64,000 nucleotides of DNA from Ruminococcus sp. (GCA_023667165.1 JAMPAO010000003.1:1-64000); one strand, 5' to 3'. Numbered from the stretch's first letter, positions 1-8,597 are shown. A program made the numbers and translations. The notes: a model not told the origin generated them from the letters alone.

Positions 1-107
1 CTTGGGTTTAGCAGAGCGCCTCCCCCTTTCCCCCGTAGGTTGTCCCTTTGCATGGCTAACGTGCAAACATATTTCCAAAACAAAGACATCTTGCCAAAAA
101 ACAAACT

Positions 108-215
108 ATAGCATAAGAGGGGTAACGTGCAAACTATAGCTATCAACCAAAACACATAACCATAGCATAAGCGGATTACGTGCAAACTAAGGAAATCAAC
201 CGAATCATGTAAAAT
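108..215. repeat. Two tandem copies of a 54-bp repeat
   Basis: Positions 108-161 and 162-215 carry two diverged copies of a unit that begins ATAGCATAAG and contains ACGTGCAAACTA followed by ATCAACC. A shorter relic of the ACGTGCAAAC core lies at about 59-68. No coding frame supports it. The repeat sits just upstream of the pheB promoter. Its role is unknown. Confidence 0.6.
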
Positions 216-251
216 ATTATCCCGAACCGTATTGATTTTTGAAAAAAACTC

Positions 252-280
252 TTGACAAATCCGAAAAAAAATGCTATCAT
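252..280 (+). promoter_or_regulatory. Promoter of pheB-hom with downstream inverted repeat
   Basis: TTGACA (252-257), a 17-bp spacer and TATCAT (275-280) with a TGC extended -10 make a strong sigma-A-type promoter. An 8-bp inverted repeat TACATATG/CATATGTA (283-290 and 298-305) covers the predicted transcription start and could be an operator. No T-box or other riboswitch is recognisable in the roughly 70-nt leader. Confidence 0.75.
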
Positions 281-360
281 TGTACATATGCCAAATACAT
301 ATGTATTCCCAAGACGGACGGAAAGACCGGATATTTTCTTGTTGATGGAGATGATCCTGC

Positions 361-822
361 GTGGCTGAGGAAAAATCACCCGTGCATGACGGCAAGTACG
401 CTGTGGTGGACTGCGACGTGCTTCCGGAGGTATTTATAAAAGTCATGGAGGTAAAAAGGCTGCTTGCCTGCGGCGAGGAAAAAAGCTCCGCGTCGGCTTG
501 CAAGCGCGCGGAAATATCACGAAGCGCGTTTTATAAATACCGCGATAGCGTGTTTACCTATGAAGAAAAGCTCACAGGCAGAATAATCTCTCTGTACTGC
601 GTGCTCAAGGATACGCCGGGGGTGCTGTCCGCCGTTCTTGCCTGTCTGCACAGGTGCGGCGCCAACGTTCTTACCCTTAACCAAAGCGTCCCCGTGGACG
701 GCGCGGCGGCGGTCACGGTAACGGTGAAGCTGTCCGGCAAGCCGATGGACGGAGCGGCTCTGAGCCGTGCCGTGGCGGCGGCGGACGGAGTTGTGGACGT
801 AAGGCTCATATCGGAGGAGTAG
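361..822 (+). CDS. pheB: ACT domain-containing protein, PheB/UPF0735 type
   Basis: A 153-residue protein with an N-terminal helical region that looks helix-turn-helix-like (residues 30-65) and a C-terminal ACT domain from about residue 75, beginning ISLYCVLKDTPGVLS. Length and layout match the PheB/UPF0735 family, which is often encoded beside homoserine dehydrogenase in Firmicutes. The biochemical role is not settled; ACT domains normally bind amino acids, so an amino-acid-sensing role is inferred. The start is GTG, chosen because the frame opens there with a GGAGAT ribosome site about 12 bases upstream. hom follows on the same strand after a palindromic repeat element, so co-transcription is likely. 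Confidence 0.8.
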   Translation: MAEEKSPVHDGKYAVVDCDVLPEVFIKVMEVKRLLACGEEKSSASACKRAEISRSAFYKYRDSVFTYEEKLTGRIISLYCVLKDTPGVLSAVLACLHRCGANVLTLNQSVPVDGAAAVTVTVKLSGKPMDGAALSRAVAAADGVVDVRLISEE

Positions 823-910
823 CGGTCTTGCGGCATAATTTGGCAGCAAAAGGCAATTCTGCGCGCATTCGCGCATTATTCAAAGCGGCGCTGCCGCTCA
901 ACGCTGCGGT

Positions 911-1049
911 GCGTGTTCACATAAAGCCGATGTGCGGATTTTTGAGCATAATTTTGCCGTATTTAAGGCAAAAATCCGCAGGAATACTTGTGCATGGCAA
1001 GGATTTTAATCCGCCAAAAAGACGTGCGTCACGGTTTATGTGAACACGC
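911..1049. repeat. 139-bp palindromic element with 15-bp terminal inverted repeats
   Basis: The ends are perfect inverted repeats GCGTGTTCACATAAA (911-925) and its complement (1035-1049). The interior is partly self-complementary, with AAAATCCGC-type arms, and has no reading frame. It lies between pheB and hom. It shares internal words (TGCATGGCAAGGA and GACGTGCG-like ends) with the element at 30601-30780. It is probably a non-autonomous repeat of the REP/MITE kind. Confidence 0.6.
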
Positions 1050-1083
1050 TACATAATACAGACTTGAAAGGATGAATAGCATT

Positions 1084-2310
1084 ATGTCGAAATTTGCGGT
1101 GCTGGGTCACGGAGTTGTGGGATCGGGTACGGCCGAGCTGTTTTTGAAAAACAGGGAGCATATAAACAAGCAGGGCAATATCGATCTCGATCTGAAATAT
1201 ATACTGGATATAAGGGATTTTCCGGATCTGCCCTATTCGGATAAATTCACAAAGGATATAAACGATATACTCAACGACGATGAAGTGACCGTGGTGGCGG
1301 AGGTAATGGGGGGTGTTCACCCCGCATACGACTTCGTTCTTGCCTGCCTCAATAAGGGGAAAAGCGTTTGTACGTCAAATAAGGAGCTTGTAGCGAAAAA
1401 GGGCGCGGAGCTGCTGGCGGCGGCTAAGGCTCACGGCTGTAACTTCATGTTCGAGGCTTCAACGGGAGGCGCGATACCCATTATAAGACCTATCCACCGC
1501 TGTCTGGCGGCTAACGAGATAACCGCCGTGGCGGGAATACTCAACGGCACCACAAATTTTATCCTCACAAAGATGATACAGGAGAAAATGAGCTTCGAGG
1601 ACGCTCTTTCAATGGCGCAGACGCTGGGTTACGCGGAAAAGGATCCCTCAGCCGACGTGGAGGGCGACGACGCGTGCCGTAAAATATGCATACTGTCCTC
1701 CCTTGTATTCGGCAGGCACGTATATCCCGATTGGGTGTACTGCGAGGGCATTACAAAGCTCACCCTCGAGGACGTCGCCTATGCGGAGAACTGGGGCGGA
1801 GCGGTGAAGCTCATAGGCTCGGTGAAAAAGACGGAATGCGGAAAAATACTTCCCATGGTTGCTCCCCGTTTTGTGTGCAGCGCCTGCCAGCTTGCAGGGA
1901 TAAACGACGTGTTCAACGGGATCATGGTGTACGGCGACGGCATAGACAGGGTCATGTTCTACGGCAGGGGCGCGGGAAAGCTGCCTACAGCCAGCGCGGT
2001 ACTGGGCGATGTTATAGAATGCGCAAAGCATAATGTCACCATTATGTCCCAGATGTGGGAGGACAGTGAGGATAACAGCTTTATAGCCGATCACAGTGAG
2101 GACGAGGTACAAATGTACGTGCGTATCTCGGGAACGGACAAAACCGCCGTTCTTGCCGCGTTCAAGGACGCGGAGTTCCTTGAAAGAGAGGGACGTCCCG
2201 CAGATGAAACGGCGTTTATCACTCCCCTTGCAAAGGAAAAGGATATCGAGGCGGCTGTCGGTTCTCTGGGAGGAAAAGTACTCGGCAAGATAAGAGTATT
2301 TGATATGTAA
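1084..2310 (+). CDS. hom: Homoserine dehydrogenase
   Basis: Catalyses NAD(P)H-dependent reduction of aspartate semialdehyde to homoserine, the branch point to threonine and methionine. The N-terminal Rossmann motif GHGVVGSG is at residues 8-15. The central catalytic region includes NGTTNFILTKM and a GYAEKDPSADVEG segment, and a C-terminal ACT domain (YVRISGTDKTAVLAAF) suits feedback control by threonine. At about 408 residues it has the usual length. I prefer the ATG at 1084 to the one at 1072: AAAGGA directly abuts the first ATG but is well placed for the second, and the protein then begins as family members do. A strong terminator follows. Confidence 0.95.
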   Translation: MSKFAVLGHGVVGSGTAELFLKNREHINKQGNIDLDLKYILDIRDFPDLPYSDKFTKDINDILNDDEVTVVAEVMGGVHPAYDFVLACLNKGKSVCTSNKELVAKKGAELLAAAKAHGCNFMFEASTGGAIPIIRPIHRCLAANEITAVAGILNGTTNFILTKMIQEKMSFEDALSMAQTLGYAEKDPSADVEGDDACRKICILSSLVFGRHVYPDWVYCEGITKLTLEDVAYAENWGGAVKLIGSVKKTECGKILPMVAPRFVCSACQLAGINDVFNGIMVYGDGIDRVMFYGRGAGKLPTASAVLGDVIECAKHNVTIMSQMWEDSEDNSFIADHSEDEVQMYVRISGTDKTAVLAAFKDAEFLEREGRPADETAFITPLAKEKDIEAAVGSLGGKVLGKIRVFDM

Positions 2311-2336
2311 GACGATACGTAAAGCATATCATATAA

Positions 2337-2368
2337 AGAAAAAAGTCCGGCAGCGACCGGACTTTTTT
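2337..2368. terminator. Bidirectional intrinsic terminator
   Basis: The stem AAGTCCGG/CCGGACTT (2343-2350 and 2357-2364) is flanked by an A-run on the left and a T-run on the right, so it can end hom on the plus strand and the esterase gene on the minus strand. Confidence 0.85.
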
Positions 2369-2392
2369 GCGGTTCTCAAGCGAAACCGCGCA

Positions 2393-2430
2393 AGGCAAAA
2401 GTTTCGCCCGCCTTTTCAAAGGCGGAGGGG
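2393..2430. repeat. Short dispersed repeat, copy 1
   Basis: The block GGCAAAAGTTTCGCC followed by CCTTTTCAAAGGC recurs in reverse orientation at about 42621-42660, where it continues into a longer GC-rich hairpin tract. It looks like a fragment of a genome-dispersed intergenic repeat. Confidence 0.5.
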
Positions 2431-2545
2431 ATACGCACGCTTATGCGGTAAAAAATTTATCTTGCTTCTTGCATCCGAAAATTCTTACCCCTGCCGGCGC
2501 CTACATTGTCCAAAAGCGCTGCAGCTCTTTTTGCCGGTCATAACG

Positions 2546-3754
2546 TTATCCGAGTATCTCCTTGAGCCGTTCAGCCAGCTTTTCAGCCGCCTTTTCGTGA
2601 GTGGCTTCGGTCGGGTGCCAGTCTGCGGCGTAGCCGTCAGCCGCCTGCTGCACGTCGAATTTCATGGCGGAGATCTTTTCATCTCCCGTATTTTCCGAGT
2701 ACCGCGCCACAGCCTCTTCAACCGCGGGATAGAGCCTGTCGCCCATAATGCCGAGGGTGCAGAGTATGTATGAATCGGGATTGTGTTCCCTTACCAGACC
2801 CAGAAAATCAACATATCCCTGTATATATTCCTCGGTCTTTTCCTCATCTCCCTTGGTGTAGGAATCGTCGTTGGTGCCGAGGTTGATGATCACGGCGTCG
2901 GGAACGAACGAGCCGAAATCCCATTCGATATCGCTTGAAAGGAAATCGCCGCATTTGCCGCCGTAGGAACGTCCCAGCTTGGCGTAATAATCGGGAACGC
3001 ATTGAGCGGTCTGTTTTTTGCCGTCGCCGGAATAGCCGGAGATTATGCCGTGTCCGCTGAACGAAACAAGGCTGTAATCCGCGCCGAGGAGCTGTGCGGT
3101 CTTATAGGCGTATGCCTTGGTGGCGTCCTCCGTTTCGGTGCTGAAATGATTTTCCTTTACCTCGTCGTCAACGCCGTAGCCGCAGGTAATGGAATCGCCT
3201 ATAAATTCAAGCTTCAGTGCCTTTTCTTCCGTGGGAGCGATATTGCCCGTACTCGTTACGGCGATATTCTTTATGCCGAAGGTGCTGTTTGCGCTTTCGG
3301 ACAGCTTGAGGATCGTAACGGTGTTTGTTTCCTCGCTGTCGGAGGAGAAAATGTCAACGACCTTTTCGGAAGAATCCATCATACCGTCGGATACCCTCTC
3401 GCCGTTTACATATACCGCGTATCTTGCAAGGCTCGTTTTATCCGCAACGGGTGTGGCGTTGCTGTCGCCCGCAAGGGTAACGCTCGCCTTTGTGCCGGTA
3501 AAGGTAAACTCCGCGCCTGCGGCGGAATGGATCACCCAAAGAGCGCCGCCGGAATAGTACGTGCGCCCTATGCACTTGACGTACTCGGGTTCTGCGGTAA
3601 AGACCTTGTCGGACAGTACGGTCATATCCTCGGTCTGAGCCGCAGACCCGTCCGCGCCGGCGTCAGCGCCTGCGGAGGTATTGCCCGAACAGCCGGACAT
3701 GACCGCCATTACGGCGGCAAGAGTCAGTGCGGTAAAAATTTTCCCCGATCTCAT
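2546..3754 (-). CDS. SGNH/GDSL-type esterase lipoprotein (CE2-like)
   Basis: A secreted lipoprotein of about 402 residues, probably a carbohydrate esterase. A signal sequence ends in the lipobox VMSGC. An N-terminal beta-rich domain (about residues 45-170) precedes the SGNH hydrolase domain with GDSIT (catalytic Ser), GTND and DWHP (catalytic Asp/His). This jelly-roll-then-SGNH order resembles carbohydrate esterase family 2 acetyl esterases, so removal of acetyl groups from plant polysaccharide is the likely role; the substrate is inferred. The ATG at 3754 is preferred because AAAGGAGAG lies just upstream, while the longer frame to 3781 has no ribosome site. It is transcribed alone from its own promoter. 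Confidence 0.8.
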   Translation of the reverse strand: MRSGKIFTALTLAAVMAVMSGCSGNTSAGADAGADGSAAQTEDMTVLSDKVFTAEPEYVKCIGRTYYSGGALWVIHSAAGAEFTFTGTKASVTLAGDSNATPVADKTSLARYAVYVNGERVSDGMMDSSEKVVDIFSSDSEETNTVTILKLSESANSTFGIKNIAVTSTGNIAPTEEKALKLEFIGDSITCGYGVDDEVKENHFSTETEDATKAYAYKTAQLLGADYSLVSFSGHGIISGYSGDGKKQTAQCVPDYYAKLGRSYGGKCGDFLSSDIEWDFGSFVPDAVIINLGTNDDSYTKGDEEKTEEYIQGYVDFLGLVREHNPDSYILCTLGIMGDRLYPAVEEAVARYSENTGDEKISAMKFDVQQAADGYAADWHPTEATHEKAAEKLAERLKEILG

Positions 3755-3873
3755 AATTCGATCTCTCCTTTTCTTAAACAAAGCATAAAAAGCCTTATCT
3801 TCTGCGGGCGGCTTGTCCGCAGAAGGTTTGTAAATCGGTGCAAACGGATAATATTAAAAGATTATCCATTTTT

Positions 3874-3902
3874 ATTTTAACATATTCTGATATAATATTC
3901 AA
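3874..3902 (-). promoter_or_regulatory. Promoter of the CE2-like esterase gene
   Basis: On the minus strand, TTGAAT (3897-3902), a 17-bp spacer and TAAAAT (3874-3879) with a TGT extended -10. An 18-bp direct repeat AACGGATAATATTAAAAG lies on either side (3843-3860 and 3908-3925) and might bind a regulator. Confidence 0.6.
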
Positions 3903-4004
3903 TACGGAACGGATAATATTAAAAGCGTGTTCATAATTCCTCATACGCATAAGGAACAGTGAAAAACGCATATTGCGCCGTACTCCGAAAAGGAGGACTT
4001 ACAT

Positions 4005-4631
4005 ATGGATAACGTCAAATTCTATGCCGCGCTTACCTTCGACGACGGTCCGAACACCGTCACTACCCCGAAAATTCTGGATATACTCGAAAAAAACAAT
4101 ATTACGGCTTCATTTTTCCTTGTGGGGAACAATATCACCCCCGAAAGCGGCAGAGCGGTCAAAAGAGCCTATGACATGGGCTGTCAGATATGCAATCACT
4201 CAAAGACCCATTCCGTCATGCCCGATCTCACGGCGGAGGAGATAAGGAAAGAGGTAAGATTCGTTTCCCAAAAGGTAAAGGAGATCACGGGCGGGGATAC
4301 GGCGTTTTTCCGCCCCCCGTACATCGCTGCGGACGATAAGATGTACGACAATATAGATATGCCCTTTATATGCGGTCTGGGATGCGACGACTGGGACGAC
4401 GGGGTATCGGTCGGCGAACGGGTGGAACGGACTCTCGGACAGCTTACGGACGGGGCGATAATACTTCTCCACGATTCCGAGGGCAACGATAAGACCGTGG
4501 AGGCTGTGAAGATACTCGTACCCGAAATGAAGAAAAGAGGATACGGGTTTGTCACCGTTTCCCGCCTTTTCGAGATCAAGGGCGTTACGCCCGTTCCCCA
4601 TGAAAGGGTATTGTATTCGGTTGTTAAATAG
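4005..4631 (+). CDS. Polysaccharide deacetylase (NodB/CE4 domain)
   Basis: A 208-residue protein that is almost entirely one NodB homology domain. Visible family motifs are TFDDGP (metal and catalytic Asp), NHSKTHS (metal-binding His pair), FRPPY, CDDWDDG and LLHD (catalytic His). CE4 enzymes remove N- or O-acetyl groups from chitin-like glycans, peptidoglycan or xylan. There is no signal peptide or membrane segment, which is unusual for wall-acting members, so the site of action is uncertain. A perfect AAAGGAGG site precedes the ATG. It is the second putative deacetylase in a row after the minus-strand esterase, but the two are divergently transcribed. Confidence 0.85.
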   Translation: MDNVKFYAALTFDDGPNTVTTPKILDILEKNNITASFFLVGNNITPESGRAVKRAYDMGCQICNHSKTHSVMPDLTAEEIRKEVRFVSQKVKEITGGDTAFFRPPYIAADDKMYDNIDMPFICGLGCDDWDDGVSVGERVERTLGQLTDGAIILLHDSEGNDKTVEAVKILVPEMKKRGYGFVTVSRLFEIKGVTPVPHERVLYSVVK

Positions 4632-4670
4632 GGTAATAAAAAATTTATATTTAACAGCTATATAAATTTA

Positions 4671-4699
4671 TTGCATTTTGGGGAAAATTGCAGTATAAT
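4671..4699 (+). promoter_or_regulatory. Promoter of the oadG-oadB operon
   Basis: TTGCAT (4671-4676), a 17-bp spacer and TATAAT (4694-4699), about 50 bp upstream of the oadG-like start. Confidence 0.7.
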
Positions 4700-4747
4700 A
4701 GATATATATGTATGCTTATCTATTAGGAAAGGACGGATATTCGGTAT

Positions 4748-5140
4748 ATGGAAGCAGGTTATGTGGGAGCCGTTGTTATAACGGGTCTTGTGATAGTTTT
4801 TGTCGCCCTTGCGCTGCTGATACTGGCAGTGTGGCTGATGGGCAGGATATTTGCCGCGTTAAGACCTAAAAGCGGAGGTGAAACGGGCGAAGGGAACTCC
4901 CCCGCCGAAGCGCGGAAAACCGCAGGGGAGGAAGATACGCCGGAAACGATCTCCGGAGATCCCGTTCCCGACGCGGAGGACGGCGAGATCATAGCCGTTA
5001 TCGCGGCGGCGGTGGCGGCAATGGCAGCCGAAAGCGGTACCCCGCTCAGAATAAAGCGCATAACGCCCGCAGGCGGCGCGACGGGAAGAAGAAATCCCTG
5101 GAGCGCGGCGGCGGCACGGGAAAACACAAGCGTTTTCTGA
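4748..5140 (+). CDS. Sodium-pump decarboxylase gamma-subunit-like protein (OadG family)
   Basis: A 130-residue protein with one N-terminal transmembrane helix (about residues 8-33, ending WLMGRIF) followed by a charged, Gly/Glu/Ala-rich tail. This is the layout of OadG-type gamma subunits that scaffold sodium-translocating decarboxylases. The tail contains a second conserved block near IIAVIAAAVAAMA. The next gene is the beta subunit, which supports the call. The ribosome site GGAAAGGA is about 15 bases from the ATG, longer than ideal. Confidence 0.7.
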   Translation: MEAGYVGAVVITGLVIVFVALALLILAVWLMGRIFAALRPKSGGETGEGNSPAEARKTAGEEDTPETISGDPVPDAEDGEIIAVIAAAVAAMAAESGTPLRIKRITPAGGATGRRNPWSAAAARENTSVF

Positions 5141-5229
5141 TCCGGCGTCAATGGGAGGATCTCCGGCTGTACCTGCCCGCGATTCCCCGGCGCTCATAAA
5201 CTATAGCTTTTTAGGAAAGGACTGTACCT

Positions 5230-6444
5230 ATGTTTTCGATCTTTATTGAAACGATAAAGGATCTCGCCGCACAGTCGGGCTTTGCTTCTCTCGGCTGGCA
5301 GAATGCCGTTATGATCCTTGTTTCATTTCTTTTTATGTATCTGGCGGTAAAGCACAAATTCGAGCCGCTGCTGCTGCTGCCCATAGCGTTCGGTATGCTT
5401 ATGACAAATCTTCCCGGGGTGGGAATGTATCATCCGGAGCTGTGGAACGTGGACGGGGGCAATGAGATAAGCTTCGGCGACGTGCTTCATAAGGGAGGAC
5501 TTATCGACCTGCTGTATATGGGGGTAAAGCTCCAGATATATCCCTCCCTTATTTTCCTGGGCATCGGCTGCATGACGGACTTTGCCCCTCTTATCGCAAA
5601 TCCCAAGAGCTTTCTGCTGGGTGCGGCGGCGCAGGCGGGTATATTCCTTACCTTTATAGGAGCTGCCGCGTTCGGATTCAACGCCAATGAAGCGGGAGCT
5701 ATATCCATAATCGGCGGTGCGGACGGTCCCACAGCCATTTACGTAGCGAGCCTGCTGCTTTCGGGGGGAGGCGCCGACGGGGGAAGCTATAACGTATCCG
5801 TGGGAACCATCGCGCTGGCGGCGTACACCTATATGGCTCTCGTTCCCCTTATCCAGCCTCCCATAATGAGGCTGCTGACCACCGACAAGGAGCGCAGGGT
5901 AAGAATGACGCAGCTTCGTCAGGTATCGCAGACGGAAAAGATAATATTCCCCATTGCCGTTACGGTGATAATCGCGCTTCTCGTTCCGTCAGCCGCGCCG
6001 CTGGTGGGAATGCTCATGCTGGGCAACCTGTTCAGAGAGAGCGGAGTGGTCGACCGTCTGAGCAAGACCGCACAGAACGAGCTGATGAATATAATCACGA
6101 TCTTCCTGGGCGTTTCCGTGGGAGCTACCACGGTTGCGGAAAACGTTATATCCCTCGATTTCCTCAAGGTCATACTGCTGGGCGTGGTTGCGTTCAGCAT
6201 CGGAACGGCTACGGGCGTGCTTTTCGGCAAGCTGATGTACGTTGTAACGGGAGGAAAGGTAAATCCTCTTATCGGCTCGGCGGGCGTTTCGGCTGTCCCA
6301 ATGGCCGCAAGGCAGTCGCAGAAGGTGGGGGCGGAAACAGATCCGACGAACTTCCTGCTGATGCACGCCATGGGCCCCAACGTTGCGGGAGTTATAGGCT
6401 CCGCCGTTGCCGCGGGAGTGCTGCTCAGCATTATACCTCACTGA
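5230..6444 (+). CDS. oadB: Sodium ion-translocating decarboxylase beta subunit
   Basis: A 404-residue polytopic membrane protein of the OadB/GcdB/MmdB family, the subunit that couples decarboxylation of a carboxyl-biotin carrier to Na+ export. The conserved GGADGPT segment (near residue 165) carries the Asp implicated in Na+ and proton movement, and GNLFRESGV and AMGPNVAGVIGS near the C terminus are typical. The usual length fits. The start is ATG with AGGAAAGGA upstream. No carboxyltransferase alpha subunit or biotin carrier lies in this window, so the substrate (oxaloacetate, methylmalonyl-CoA or glutaconyl-CoA) cannot be told. Confidence 0.9.
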   Translation: MFSIFIETIKDLAAQSGFASLGWQNAVMILVSFLFMYLAVKHKFEPLLLLPIAFGMLMTNLPGVGMYHPELWNVDGGNEISFGDVLHKGGLIDLLYMGVKLQIYPSLIFLGIGCMTDFAPLIANPKSFLLGAAAQAGIFLTFIGAAAFGFNANEAGAISIIGGADGPTAIYVASLLLSGGGADGGSYNVSVGTIALAAYTYMALVPLIQPPIMRLLTTDKERRVRMTQLRQVSQTEKIIFPIAVTVIIALLVPSAAPLVGMLMLGNLFRESGVVDRLSKTAQNELMNIITIFLGVSVGATTVAENVISLDFLKVILLGVVAFSIGTATGVLFGKLMYVVTGGKVNPLIGSAGVSAVPMAARQSQKVGAETDPTNFLLMHAMGPNVAGVIGSAVAAGVLLSIIPH

Positions 6445-6486
6445 TAAAATATAAGCGGTATCAAGACTTGGAAATACCGTACGGCT

Positions 6487-6532
6487 TCACCGCGCATAAA
6501 CGGCAGATACGTCAGCCGTTTATGCGCGGTGA
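6487..6532. terminator. Long perfect hairpin between convergent genes
   Basis: Arms 6487-6504 and 6515-6532 form an 18-bp perfect stem with a 10-base loop between the ends of oadB (plus) and the penicillin-binding protein gene (minus). There is no clear T-run, so it may act as a transcript-end protecting structure or a bidirectional terminator. Confidence 0.6.
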
Positions 6533-6547
6533 TCTTATAATTTGCTC

Positions 6548-8152
6548 TTATTTCCCGTCTTCGGCGTACCGTTTCATTTTTACGGAATCGGCTATTTCCT
6601 TGAATACGGGGCCGCAGGTAAGATTGCCCGAAACGCCTTCCTCCGCCATTACGGTCACGGCGTAGCGCGGTTCGTCGGCGGGGAAAAACCCCGTGAACCA
6701 GCAGTTGAGATTTTCCGCGCCGTATTCGTTATACGTCCAGGTCTGGGCGGTGGATGTCTTGCCCCCTCCGGTGGTAAATTCGGGCACGGCGGCGGAATTT
6801 TCCTTGTAAAGCGCGGATATCATAAAGCTCCTTAGCTTATCGGCGACGCTTTTTTTCATTATCCGCTCAAAGGCGGGAGCGGCGGAAACGGCTGTGTGAT
6901 CGCTTGTAAGATCGACGCTGCCTCGGATCAGCACAGGCTTCGGCATCTGACCGCCGTTTGCTATGGCGGCTGTGAGCATGGTTATTTGCAGGGGCGTGGC
7001 GGTGAGCTTTCCCTGTCCGAAAGAGAAATTCGCCTTTTCCTCGGGAACGGCAAGCTCGTTTTCCGTTGTAAGATGACCCGCCGCCGAGATAATACCGGAG
7101 GCAAGCCGGGTCTCTCTTCCGAATCCCGCTTTTTGGGCGAATTCATACAGACGGTCCGTGGGGATATCCCTGCCCAGGCTTATGAAATAGGGATTGCAGG
7201 ATTCCGTCATGGCGCTGCGCATATCCAGCAGACCGTGTCCCCCGAAACGGTGGCAGCCGAATTTATTCTCCCTGACTGTTATGCTTCCGGTGCATTCGTA
7301 GGGATAGTCCTCGGAAACGCCGTATTCAAGCGCCGCGCCCGCAGTCACCAGCTTAAAGGCGGAGCCTACGCTGTATGCCGAAAAGGCTCGGTTGATAAAG
7401 GGCGCGTCCTCGCTGTCAAGACTCTTTTCCACGCACCTCGGATCGAAATCCGGCTTGCTAACCACCGCGCACAGCTCTCCCGTGGAAATGTCCATTACAA
7501 CGGCGGCTCCCTTTTCTATATTCTTCATGGCAGCCTCGCAGGCGGCTTGTATCTCGTAATCCACGGAAATGCATATCCCCGTGACATAGGAAACGGAGCG
7601 GCGCATGGCAACGCCGTTCCCCGCAAGGAAATTTCCCGCGGCGTCGGCGCTGTAGCGCAGAGTGACCGTTGACGACGGCTGTCTGAGGATATCGTTGAAG
7701 CTCTTTTCCAGTCCTCCCGCTCCCTCGCCGCCGCTTAAATATCCTATGATATGTCTGCACATGCTGTCCTCGGAATAGCGTTCCTTTACGGTTATCACGG
7801 GAACGCCGTCAATGCCGTCCGTATCTACTCCGCACAGGAAAAGCGCGCCCCCGTTTATGCAGGAATCGTACTTTTCCCTGTCGGTGATATGGGGCGAAAG
7901 CGCGGCTTTGTCAGCCGAGGCGGGGTCTATGACCGCAACATAGCTCTCCGCCGTGTTGACCAGCGGTATGCCGTTTCTGTCAAGTATATCCCCGTAGGAG
8001 CAGACGACGGTGACTTCTCTGGGAGCCGACATATCAAAGCTCATATAATAATCGCGGTTGAAGTTGATATACAGCAGCCTGCACAGCAATCCCACTCCTG
8101 CGGCGGCGGAAAAGGCGGCGGTCATTATTATTTTAAGGCTTGCTCCGTGCAT
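6548..8152 (-). CDS. Penicillin-binding protein, class B transpeptidase-like
   Basis: A 534-residue protein with one N-terminal membrane helix (residues 7-30), a dimerisation-like region containing GDILDRNGIPL, and a C-terminal transpeptidase domain. The active-site motifs are SAFK (264-267) and SCN (318-320). The third motif, normally KTG, reads KTS (465-467) in GGGKTSTAQT. The overall plan matches class B enzymes such as PBP2/SpoVD/FtsI that cross-link peptidoglycan in elongation, division or spore cortex synthesis. No PASTA domains are present. A GGGAGAG ribosome site precedes the ATG. It stands alone, so the process it serves cannot be assigned. Confidence 0.85.
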   Translation of the reverse strand: MHGASLKIIMTAAFSAAAGVGLLCRLLYINFNRDYYMSFDMSAPREVTVVCSYGDILDRNGIPLVNTAESYVAVIDPASADKAALSPHITDREKYDSCINGGALFLCGVDTDGIDGVPVITVKERYSEDSMCRHIIGYLSGGEGAGGLEKSFNDILRQPSSTVTLRYSADAAGNFLAGNGVAMRRSVSYVTGICISVDYEIQAACEAAMKNIEKGAAVVMDISTGELCAVVSKPDFDPRCVEKSLDSEDAPFINRAFSAYSVGSAFKLVTAGAALEYGVSEDYPYECTGSITVRENKFGCHRFGGHGLLDMRSAMTESCNPYFISLGRDIPTDRLYEFAQKAGFGRETRLASGIISAAGHLTTENELAVPEEKANFSFGQGKLTATPLQITMLTAAIANGGQMPKPVLIRGSVDLTSDHTAVSAAPAFERIMKKSVADKLRSFMISALYKENSAAVPEFTTGGGKTSTAQTWTYNEYGAENLNCWFTGFFPADEPRYAVTVMAEEGVSGNLTCGPVFKEIADSVKMKRYAEDGK

Positions 8153-8319
8153 AAAAGATCTCTCCCTGCGTTTTTTCCCCGCCGGCGTTTTTACGGTATG
8201 CTTTGCGGATAAAAACGGCGGGGTTTCTTCAACGGAAATTATTGACGGTGAAAGAGAATATTATTCAAAGCAGCGGATATTTCGGGGCGCGAAAAAACGG
8301 CTCAGTCAGCCGAAAAAAA

Positions 8320-8511
8320 CACGGAAATCAATTTTTGAGATAAAAACATTTTAAAACAGGAAATTTAAAACGTTATTTGCAAAAGTCAGAGCATTAAGCT
8401 AAAAGGTTTTTACATAATGCGAAATATCAAGCCTGCCGATACCGCTTCCTGCCTCTTGCTTCTTAAAATTCTTGCTTCTTAAAATCAATTTTCGGAAAAT
8501 TGATTTCCCTG
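8320..8511 (+). mobile_element. MITE-like element, copy A
   Basis: A 192-bp element bounded by inverted repeats ACGGAAATCAATTTT and AAAATTGATTTCC. It carries a direct repeat of CTTGCTTCTTAAAAT near the right end and a perfect hairpin AAATCAATTTTC/GGAAAATTGATTT. It has no open reading frame. Closely similar copies lie at 13936-14126 (same orientation) and 47444-47637 (reversed). The right end is 19 bp upstream of the -35 box of the DUF975 gene. Confidence 0.8.
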
Positions 8512-8530
8512 GAAAAATACCGCAAAGTCC

Positions 8531-8559
8531 TTGCTTTTTCCGCAGCGGTGTGTTAAAAT
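8531..8559 (+). promoter_or_regulatory. Promoter of the DUF975 gene
   Basis: TTGCTT (8531-8536), a 17-bp spacer and TAAAAT (8554-8559) with a TGT extended -10, immediately downstream of MITE-like copy A. Confidence 0.65.
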
Positions 8560-8597
8560 AAGAATTGATATTATTTTAAGATCAAGGGGGATTTTTC

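Noticed and set aside
51..215. Possible CRISPR-like array from the repeats at the window start
   Set aside because: Only two full units and a relic, directly adjoining with no spacers, and no cas genes.
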